From Plantago major (taxonomy: Eukaryota > Streptophyta > Magnoliopsida > Lamiales > Plantaginaceae), in contig JAIFAC010000156.1 in the NCBI GenBank assembly GCA_026545765.1, positions 1 to 64,000 of the forward strand: a stretch of 64,000 nucleotides of DNA, in the 5' to 3' direction. The translations under genes were made by a program, and so were the position numbers. Below the pieces are notes generated by a model. It made no database searches. It saw nothing but the letters and a program-made list of their open reading frames with translations, and had not been told where the DNA came from. Below, piece by piece: positions 46,488 through 55,698 of this stretch. Numbering within the stretch: the first letter of the stretch is position 1; each line of letters starts with the position of its first letter.

Positions 46488-48899
46488 CTATCAGGATGTT
46501 TCCACACTACATGCTCCACATTTTGAACGTCCAGATGGGCTCACAATTCCTCCTATCGATTGTGGACTGGACCTGACCTTCACCACTTGTGAGTAAATAA
46601 CACATGACACGCATCATTGCATCTTAATGTATTATGCACAAGATCATCTCTCACAACAGCCTGCAGAACAATATATCTATCAAGAAGGAGAAACAAAATG
46701 ATTGAGAAAGTATAGTGTTCATTCCATTCTACGTGAAAACTTTGGCACTCATAACGGCTCCACCAAGAGGCCAAAACCACATATTATGAACAACAAAAAT
46801 TTAATGAACATGGCAGAGCACAATAAGCTTATAAAGAATGAAAATCCCCTTTTTTCCCATCTAAACCCGATTGAACATAGACCTCAAGCACCAGTTGGTA
46901 AAATTCATGGTAAATGAGACAAATAACAATTGTATTGTAAATTAGCTGGAGGTCAAGCATAAATATCATCCTAGCCTTAACATGGTGAAAACACCTCTTT
47001 ATTTTGCAGCAATGTCTACTAATCTAGCATCAGACTTGAGGGAACTAACCAAGTGAGGATACATAATATAATGCATTCACTTGTTTTTTCTTCCTAGAAA
47101 ACCAGTTTCTAATTTGGTGGACACATCCAAATCATCCAAATAGAAATAAACATCAGCTAATATAAACCATCACCAAGGATTGACTACTTATCTCAATCTG
47201 TCCAGAGAGCGGGAAATCAAGTGAAGGTACTAAACATGAGCCAAAATAGCAGATTCATCGAGAAGTACATTGTCCAATTGTGAAATAGTAAAAAAGAAAA
47301 GCTCATTTTTTCACAGAAAGACGAGGTTATTAATCTATTCATTGTAGGCACTATGCATAAACTCCCTAGAAATGGATGGTATGTATCGTACTGGCCTGAC
47401 TAAGCATAAGCTCATTGTTTAAAAAGTATAGTCTGAGACTCTGCACTCAAACACTACAGGATGGCCAGCAGTAGACAAGTTGATTCTCAAAAATCCAAAG
47501 ATATATAGATTGGATCATTAGGATAGAAGCAAGTAGCAGATTTAGACTGTACAGCTAGAGGAGAGAAATTAGAGATAGTATTAAAACCTCTGATTGAAGT
47601 ATCCATGAAACTTAAGAATGCCTTCTATTTTAACAGATACAAAGATTCACTTGTTAATGGACACTGCAACCCAAAGCAACTCCATCAAGGCCATCGGGAT
47701 CCCAAAAAACTCAACAAATAAGAAACAACAAAATGGATATTAGTCATTGGCCTTTGAAACTTCAGTTGTCTTTAGCCATCAAGTTAGCACATTTCAACTA
47801 AATGTTTGATGAGATTTACTTAATCTGGAAAAAAATTGAAACATAACTTTATCAGCTATCAAGAAGCAAAACCAAATCAAGAAACTAAAATCAAACCTTG
47901 AAACTTACTCCAGCTTGCCCTATCAGACCCGAACCTTTTTACCAGATACCCAAAACTTCGAGAAGACGCCCAAAACTGGGCACGGGTTAATCATCAAGCT
48001 GTCCTGTGCAAGCTACACAATATTTGTTCATCTAGAATTGATCTTTCGCCAAACTCAGACTCTCATCGTCGTTATCCACCACCCAATTTCGATTGTAACC
48101 GGTGGTTTCTTTCAATAGAAAACGTAGAAAGACATTCACCATTTCACGAACAAAGTTATTGTCCTGCATTTTATCAAACACTTAATATTCGTCTGATGAT
48201 TTAATTACTTCATAGAAGAACTGAAATAGGAACTGGATCAGCATTGAGCAAGAATAAAAGCTATACAACACAACATTTAAGTAATAATGTAGAAGATCTT
48301 CAATAGCATCGAGAAGTTAGATACTCTTTAGAAATTACATTTCCTACATTTTTACTTCTTTACTCCAAAACTTGCAACTGGACTTCAGTAATATGGATTC
48401 AAGGAAAAAAATGATAATAATAATAAAGAGGAAGCACAAGACAAGTGAATTTGCACAAACCGTTTAACTTTCACAATTTTTTTGACGATGTTCACAGTTA
48501 TCAACCCCATCACAAGTACTCACCTGAACTTTCTCCATCCTCCCATAGTCCCGTAAGGTTTCAAGGCGCGCTCGACAGAAAATAAATCACAGAGATGACT
48601 GTATCACGCCTCAGATGATAAATTGAAGTATATCACCTCTGATATCATTAAATTACAATAGCAGTATATGACTTCAAACTTGCGGGTAAAGAAAAAATCA
48701 CCAAATCTTGGTAAAACAAAGCACATGGATCATCTTACACTCCAAAGAAATCAGTAAGAACAGTACCAAAAACCTCATCATTAGATAAACAATCAGACAA
48801 GATCAAGCACACTATTTTGCATGAACTTGAATAATACAACTCCACAACTAAATCAGTAGTATAAGTATATAAGTGTAGATCGGCTGTCTCATCCAGAAA

Positions 48900-49170
48900 G
48901 AGTACCTGCACAGAAGAGCAGCAGATCGGAAGTTCGGAAGTCGTCGTCGGAGAGCCCAGCCGCCGGAAGTCGTCGGAGGGGGAGTGGCGGCAGAATTGGA
49001 GCAGCAGATCGGAACTTGGACAAGATTGGAAGTGGAGAAGAGTAGAGGAGATGCGACGGAGAGGAGTGGAGCAGAGATGCGGCGGAAGAAGACGAAGGAA
49101 AAGTCGATTGGAAGAAGACGAAGGAAAAGTCGACTGGAACTGGAGCGGAGTGTTTGAATAATTGGATCTG
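48900..49170 (-). other. Captured 5' exon-like segment inside the hAT element
   Basis: On the reverse strand the segment is C/T-rich like a plant 5' leader and ends with TTCTGTGCAG before GTACTC, an acceptor-like site near 48905. It contains a 26-bp tandem duplication (49085-49110 and 49111-49136, GAAGAAGACGAAGG...). With the RNase H fragment downstream it suggests a captured gene transcribed on the reverse strand. The 46488-48899 interval between them has no coding sequence I recognise. Confidence 0.4.
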
Positions 49171-49230
49171 GGATCTGTTAGGTTTAGGTATAATTGTTTT
49201 GTTTTATATAAATATAATTATAAAAATAAT

Positions 49231-49236
<6 letters not shown>

Positions 49237-49274
<38 letters not shown>
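49237..49274. repeat. (AT)n microsatellite in the hAT right subterminal region
   Basis: About 19 alternating A/T units between the captured leader and the hAT right end. Confidence 0.95.
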
Positions 49275-49277
<3 letters not shown>

Positions 49278-49543
49278 TATATATCTATGTCACAACCGCT
49301 CGCTAACACTCGAAACCATAACCACCAAGTTTCAAACTCGCTCGATAATTACTAAACACGTTATAACTGCTCGAGTTCTAAGTTAACTCGATAACGAACC
49401 GAAGGCCGATCAGCTTTTTTCATTTAACGTTCACGAACGGCTCTGTTCATTTACACCCCTAGTCACTGCAGACTGCGCCTCCTTCCTTCCTTCCTTCATG
49501 TAACGTCACTTCAGATCAGGAGCTAATAAAACAAACTTTTAAC

Positions 49544-49770
49544 GGGAAAAATCCATAAATGGTACCTTTAATTGCATTTCAATGCTTTGGTACCTTTCTT
49601 TGACACAGTACAATTTGTATACCTTACGTTAACTTTCCGTCCAATTTTACTACTCTGTTAGTCGAAATTGACGGACCCGACGCGTGAATTACAATCGCCG
49701 TTAATTTACTCGAAAAACGTCATGGTGACGTCATTATATTCGCGTGAGTGACACGCGCCCGTTTAAATTT
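49544..49770 (+). repeat. MULE left terminal inverted repeat
   Basis: Begins GGGAAAAATCCATAAATGG and includes ACCTTACGTTAACTTTCCG, AATTTTACTACTCTGTTAG and ATTGACGGACCCG. All have reversed counterparts in 55335-55557. Confidence 0.85.
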
Positions 49771-49962
49771 AATAAAAAAAACATAAAACAAATTAAGAAA
49801 ACATAAAACAAATTAAAAAAAGAAATGAAAATAAGAAAGACTAAACAACACAATTGGCCATTATTCAAATCAAAACTAAAACCGGGAACAGAAATCCCCA
49901 AATTTGTGTGAAGAACCCTAGTCGTCTCACATAGAACGAATTGGTGTAACTAATCAAACTGG

Positions 49963-52900
49963 ATGAGTACTCCGTTGAAGTCGACTGGAAAAGGGAGATC
50001 GAAGTCGACGGAGAGTCGTCTGGGCAAACCACCTGATAAGGAGAAGACGAGTTGTTTGAAATCTCCATTGAAGTCGTATGTAACGGAGAAGACGATTGGA
50101 ATGAACACTCCGTCGAGGATTTTTACAGCGTTGGACAAGAGAAACGGTAAGTGCTTGGTGTTTCCTTTGTCTTTACTTTGTTTTCGAATTGACCGAGTAT
50201 AATGGGGTTTGCCGAGATTGATGGGTGGTGGATGATTTCTATGATTTATGTGTATAGTTGTGTTTATGGTTTATGTTATGCGTGGGTGACTGATTTATGT
50301 GTCAGTGAACTCTCGTATATATAGTGGGAAAGTCAGCAAGATAGTAAATGTTGGTTGGTGAGAATATTTCAATATTGAATGTATTGATGTTCGCTTGGTC
50401 CCCTTCAACAAAGACATGTTATCTCTTTGATTCTGCTTTTGGCTTGAAAAGATTCTAAGTGTGGTTTGTGCTCTTTTGTCGAAAAAGGCATATGTGGATT
50501 AGTGTGTAGTGGCTTTATTATAATGCTAATGATAATTAGTCGACTTAGTTTAATCTTAATGACATAATTAGTAGTTTATTAAGTAATTTTATAGTTAGTG
50601 GGGATTACATAGTTAGTTTATCTTAATACTTGCATTTGTTAATTGCAATGACACAAGCAATGTCGAAGTTTGAAATGTTTCGTGGTTTGGTGGCTCATTT
50701 GTTCATATGCCCGGGTACATATGTCAGTGGGTTCTCTGCTCAAATACCTAAGACGGGTGGAACTCATGCTAGTTTGGAAGGCATGATTGACATTTGTTCA
50801 AGAATTGAGATTTCGTGTTAAAGGATTTTATGACCTTAATGATGGGGGTTCATTATGCTTACTACACCAATGCAAAGGATTAAAACATGGATGAAAGGAG
50901 TTAATAAGGAGAGTCGATTTGTATGTGGATGCTAAAGTGTGGCGATTTGACGAGGTGGAGTTAGAAGATGACATCAACCTACACAAGAACCAGCTTCTCA
51001 AGTGTGTAATACACAAACACAAACTCGAGTGGAGTCAAAGTCGGTGAGACCGCAAGGAAGGGTGATGATGATTTGATGGCGTATGATTGGAGACCCATCG
51101 AAGACGAAGTCTAGTGAGGAACCAGTTGTACCTAAGAAGTCAACAGTGAAAGGGAAAAAGTCAAGTGGAGATGATGAAGACTTGAACTTAGATGAGTTCT
51201 ATGATCCTGTGTATGAGTTTGAGGAAGACATGATCAAGGATAAGGTACATACTGGGAAAGGGATAGATGACAATGAAGATGATGATTCAACAGATAGTGG
51301 AGAGGAGGAGGAGGATGAAAGGCTGAAAATGGATTCAAAAGGTAAGGCCAAAGTTTAAGATAATGAAGATGGTTACTCAAGTCCTGAAATTGAATCACCT
51401 GATGAGAGTGATTCTGACAGTGATATGCCTTATAGTGGAGAGGAAGATGTCTGTTTGGATAGTGTGGACTTCACTAGTTGCTCCTCTGATGAAGAAGAGG
51501 GTACTACTAGAAAGAAAAGTCATAGGCAGCTGTTGAGGGATTTTATCACCAAGCATGGGAACAACAAGAAGGGCAGACCAATTAAAGAATCTGTATTCCA
51601 AGAGAAAGACTTGTTCAACCCAGAGTTCAGCTTGGGTACACTTTTCACTAGCAAGCTTATGTTTAGGACTGCAGTGCACTCTCATGCAATGAGAATACAA
51701 AAACCACTGAAGATTAAGCCTAATGATGATAGGAGGATGTATGTGAAGTGTGCAGGTGGGAGAAACTGCCAGTTTAGGATTAATGCAGTCAGAACTAAGG
51801 GTGAAGGTTACTGTTATAGGATACATAAGTACATGCCCAAGCACAACTGCCAAGAAGATCAAACTGTGACTAACATCAAGTCAGCTTGGTTGGCAAGATA
51901 TTACCTTGCCAGGTTCCTCATTGATCCTAGGAGGAAAACAAAAACTATAAGGAGGGAGGTGAGACTTGAGTTGAAGATAACAATTTCTAGACAACAAGTG
52001 CACAGGGCAAGAAAATTGGCATCGAGATGCTATATGGGACATCGAGGAGCAAGATGTCAATCAGATGCCTACATTGTTGAGGTGTCGATAAAACCCCGAA
52101 CTTGCATGTTTGTTGTTGCAAATAATGAAACTGATAGGTTTGAGAAGATGTATGTAAGATTGGCTGCCTGCAAGGAGGGATTTAAACATTGTAGACCTAT
52201 CATAGGCTTGGATGGTTGTCACTTGAAAGGCAAATATGGGGGTGTATTGCTTACTGCAGTAAGAGTTGACCCAAACAACAATATTTTCCCAATTGCATGG
52301 GCAGTAGTGAAGCAAGAAGACTTTGAGACATGGGACTGGTTCTTGTCAACACTTGAGACTGATTTAGAGATGCAAGATCATAAGAAATTCACTTTTATGA
52401 GTGATAAGCAAAAGGGCTTGATCAAGGCAATGAGCAAGAACTTCAATGAATCTGATCATAGGTTTTGTGTGAGACACCTACATGGGAACATGAAATCTGC
52501 AGGACACACTGGTACTAGAACTTGTTACTTGTTGTAATGTATACATAATGATGCATATTAACTGATAATTGCTTGTGTTATTTGTTTGCAACAGGTACTC
52601 CAATCAAGGAAGCCTTATGGAACATGGCTACTGCCACTACATTAAGGCGCTTGATGACAAAGAGAAGAATTGTGGAAGCTTGATCCCAAGACAAGCCTGT
52701 GGCTACAACAAAGAGATCCAAGTCAATGGAGCAGATCACACTTCCTACACACAAGAAATGTGATATCCTTCTCAACAATGTCGTGAGTGTTTTAATAGTG
52801 TTATTCTCAAGGGAGGCAAATTGGTATAGTTGCAATGTGTGATTGGATTTTGAGTATATTATGAAAAGATTCCAAGTAAATAGGGAGTTGTAGTCAAAGG

Positions 52901-54135
52901 TGGAAAGGTAGTAAGTTATGTCCTAAGATTAGTGATCTACTAACCTACCTAAATCAACAAGAACCGTGGATTGTATTCCATTTTCTTCAACCAAGTGGTT
53001 ATGGACAATGAGGATACTAAGGGCATGAAATATAGTGTGAATTTGAAAGAGAAGACATGTGGGTAGGAAATGGGATTTAATTGAATCCCTTGCAAACATG
53101 CATGCTCGCCATTGTCGAAAATAAGTGGGATGTAGAAGAATTTGTAGATGAGGCCTATTATGTTAAGACATACAAGGCATGCTATGAGGTAATATATGTC
53201 CCTAACTTTCTTTACCATTTGCTTATGCTTGTTGATTATATGCTTATGGAGTCATGAATATGTCTATTTGTTTGCTTGTTTGACTAGCCTGTTGTGGTTC
53301 CTATCAATGGAAGAAAGGAATGGTGTAGACTTGATGTACCAATTGTACCACCATTTGAAGTGAAAAAGAGAGGCAGGCCAAGAAAGGCTAGGAGAAGGGA
53401 GCCTGATGAGCCTGCACACCAAGTCAAAAGGAAGTCAAGGCCAAGAGGAGGTGGACCACCAGCTATCTCCAAAAAGAGCAAGTACCAAATGAAGAAGCAA
53501 CAAGACACAGTCAAGTGTGGATACTGCCATGAACTTGGCCATAATCAGAGGGGGTGTGATCTTAAGAAGAACCTGCAATTGATTGATGAAATGGAAGCTC
53601 AAGACAAGGTATATATCCCCATTTGTATGTTGTATTTGTTTGGTGATGTATTATGAAACTAAATTAGCTATATGACACAGGTAAATGATGTATCTAAAGT
53701 GCAAAAGGAACTTCAGGGAACTTCTGGAACTTCAAGCAACATTAATGACACACTTTACCTTTGTTATATATTTTGAGTAGTTCTAGTTTGATTTAGACTC
53801 CAATTTGATTAGTTGTTAATAATGTAGGATGGTTCATCAAGCATTGTTCAAGAACTGAACAAGTCAAGGAAGTCGACAAAGAAAAAAGACCAAATGATTT
53901 TATGCATTGCAAAGAAGGAGGAGTTGATTTGGCCAATTACTCCAAAACTCTGAAGATTGATGGGGAACAGTCCATATTCAAACCCCCTGGAGGTAGTTTC
54001 ATCACAAGTGATCAGTTGATGAAAGTGAAGCAAGATAAGGTAGAACAAGCAAAACAGTCGATTAAAGTGAAGAAGGAGAAAGTTGATCAAGCAAAGAAGG
54101 CAAAGAAAGAAGAATTGAATTTGTCACTAATGTGA
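49963..54135 (+). pseudogene. MURA-type MULE transposase, spliced, with stops
   Basis: A leader exon may start at 49963 (donor at 50147). PB1-like N-terminal sequence (GFYDLNDGG, then VDLYVDAKVWRFDEVELED) lies at 50815-50985. The main ORF runs from 51083 to 52511 with one stop (51356-51358). It includes an acidic stretch, the Mutator DNA-binding part (51640-51860) and MULE catalytic sequence with IIGLDGCHLKGKYGG (first Asp) and MSDKQKGL (second Asp). A GT..AG intron (52512-52594) joins HTG to TPIKEALWNMATATT in frame. After that the frame breaks, but QWSRSHF and the SWIM motif (about 53055-53120) are visible. A later exon (53288-53608) gives KKRGRPRKARR and the CCHC knuckle CGYCHELGHNQRGC. 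The protein would cut and join element ends. Confidence 0.85.
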
Positions 54136-54551
54136 TTTGCTTTAGAATTTATGTTCTTTTGTCTAGTGTTACTCATACTTTGGCACACTTTTGCTTTAGA
54201 ATTTATGTCCTGAATTTGAGAATCCATTTGCATATTTTGTTGGATGAAATTAGAAGACTGCTTCAGCTTTATTGTTCCATGTTTCATTGTTCATTTACAT
54301 TAACATTAACAGTTCAAGTATCTACCTTGAGTCAATATAAGAAACTGCCAAGTTGAATATTGATTTCAGGGATCCCAATGCCCAAAATTCCATAGCCAGA
54401 ATAGCAAGATCAACTACATTTTTTGTGCTTGATTACATCAATTACATAGCCAAAATTACATAGAGCACATCTCGACTACCTGCACTCCACCTGCTAATTC
54501 TTTTCTAATATAGATTACATCTTATCAGCCTAATACCACAAACCATAGCAT
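54136..54551. other. Convergent 3' region between the two MULE genes
   Basis: A/T-rich, with a roughly 20-bp repeated phrase (GCTTTAGAATTTATG at 54139 and 54192). It probably holds the polyadenylation regions of both genes. No coding sequence. Confidence 0.6.
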
Positions 54552-55161
54552 CTACATTACATAAAACAACAAAAGCCAAATGATCACCACACAAAGCAGT
54601 CCAATTGCCTTAACCAGTACCCTAATCTTCTTATCAGATGCTTCCTTCTCACTCTCCAAAGATCTTAAGCTTCTCCTCCAAAGATTTTGTGTGAGACTAA
54701 CAAATTGTCATTTGCAAAGAATCATAATCGTCCAAATCAAGCTTAACTCTTTCACTTGAGCATCAAGTCTCACAGACATCTCCTCTGCTATACGTTTACT
54801 ATTAACCAGGAAACTTAACACGCCACTCAGTCTACTATCAAAAGGATCATCAACCCAATCAAAATACTTACACCCATGTTTTTCAAACTTCTGCAGAAAC
54901 AGTAAACATATATCTATCAATACACCAATTAACAGACAAGTTTCATATCATCCAATAAACCGGGCAAATTACCCATACCCATACCCATACAAACGAAAAT
55001 CCTTAACTTCCCAAAAATACCAAACTTACATTATAGTCGGGACATCCAAAGAATCGACGACCAACAGTTGCTGCCTTCCATGAACAATATTGACGAGGAA
55101 TCTTCCCGCAACGACATTTGCGGTTTGTTACACCACTTGATTCACTTCCAGACGATGCCAT
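54552..55161 (-). pseudogene. GRF-type zinc-finger membrane protein carried by the MULE (two exons)
   Basis: Exon 1 (55161-55030, 44 codons) starts MASSGSESSG and contains KCRCGK, QYCSW and GRRFFGCPDYN. A GTAAG donor and a TTTCTGCAG acceptor bound the intron. Exon 2 (54890-54552) continues in frame with KFEKHGCKYFDWVDDP. The CxC...C...C...C spacing plus GRRFFGCP is the GRF zinc-finger pattern seen in plant proteins and some DNA-repair enzymes. The C-terminus is hydrophobic (AIGLLCVVIIWLLLFYVM), a likely membrane anchor. One in-frame TGA (54710-54708) interrupts about 156 codons. It lies tail to tail with the transposase gene, the position mudrB has in MuDR, though it is not similar to mudrB. 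Confidence 0.75.
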
Positions 55162-55334
55162 TCGACCAAGTCGTTGTTTTCTTCAGACTAGGGTTCTTCC
55201 GATTTGATTTGGGGGTAAGAGAGAATGATTTAAAGTCGGGTAAAGTGATTTGCAGAAGAAATTGTAATGGTTTTTTCATTTTTCGTTTTTTAAACGTTCT
55301 AAAAAAATAAACATAAATTTTATAAAAAAAAAAA

Positions 55335-55557
55335 TTTTTTAATCAGGCGCGTGTTCGACACGCGACTTACTCACGGAAAATTCGACGAATCCGTTCTAAT
55401 TCGTGCTAGTTCGGTCCAAATTGACGGGTCCGTCAATTTTGACTAACGGAGTAGTAAAATTGGACGGAAAGTTAACGTAAGGTATAAAAATTGTCACACA
55501 AAGAAAGATTAAAACGAAATTCAGACAACATATGCATCATTTAGGGATTTTTCCCTA
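55335..55557 (-). repeat. MULE right terminal inverted repeat
   Basis: Ends GGGATTTTTCCC with one extra T before the target duplication. It is collinear in reverse with the left repeat; the middle (about 55490-55545) is less similar. Confidence 0.85.
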
Positions 55558-55566
55558 CTTTTAACC

Positions 55567-55698
55567 GCAAAGTCCTTATCATATTAGCAGTAGTTTGATA
55601 AACAGTAGAATACAAACGAGGGAAATTTCCAAAAATAAAAAGGCGCCTTTCTTCCTCCCGATCGGCGATTCTCACCGCCACCATCACCGGCTAACGGA
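55567..55698 (+). promoter_or_regulatory. Short remaining promoter and leader of the pseudophosphatase gene
   Basis: Only 132 bp separate the MULE target duplication from the ATG at 55699. The segment has no clear TATA box and ends in a C-rich leader (CCGCCACCATCACCGG). The original upstream promoter is now beyond the MULE (left of 49544). Confidence 0.55.

Larger units (their letters stand above)
45869..49461. mobile_element. Non-autonomous hAT-type DNA transposon
   Basis: An 8-bp direct repeat GTCACTGC lies at 45861-45868 and 49462-49469, the target-duplication length of hAT elements. The left end is TAGGCCTGTATACGAACC and the right end, reversed, is TAGGGGTGTAAATGAAC, both typical hAT termini (TAGGGGTGTAAA...). 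Both ends carry clustered TTCGTGTTCG and GCTCGATAA-type words, as hAT subterminal repeats do. No transposase is seen in the 3.6 kb, so it depends on a partner element. It contains gene-like sequence on the reverse strand. Confidence 0.85.
49544..55557 (+). mobile_element. Mutator-like element (MULE) with long terminal inverted repeats
   Basis: ACTTTTAAC, 9 bp, flanks the element at 49535-49543 and 55558-55566; nine bases is the Mutator target duplication. The ends start GGGAAAAATCC and are inverted repeats of about 220 bp that share the block ACCTTACGTTAACTTTCCG. Inside are a spliced MURA-type transposase gene on the forward strand and a convergent GRF zinc-finger gene on the reverse strand. 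Both genes have stops, so the copy is probably not autonomous now, but the ends are well preserved. Confidence 0.92.

Noticed and set aside
49085..49136. Coding repeat in a host gene
   Set aside because: The 26-bp duplication lies in hAT-captured leader-like DNA with no open frame that matches a family.
51395..51862. Reverse-strand open frame inside the MULE transposase
   Set aside because: It is antisense to a clear MULE transposase and has no independent support.
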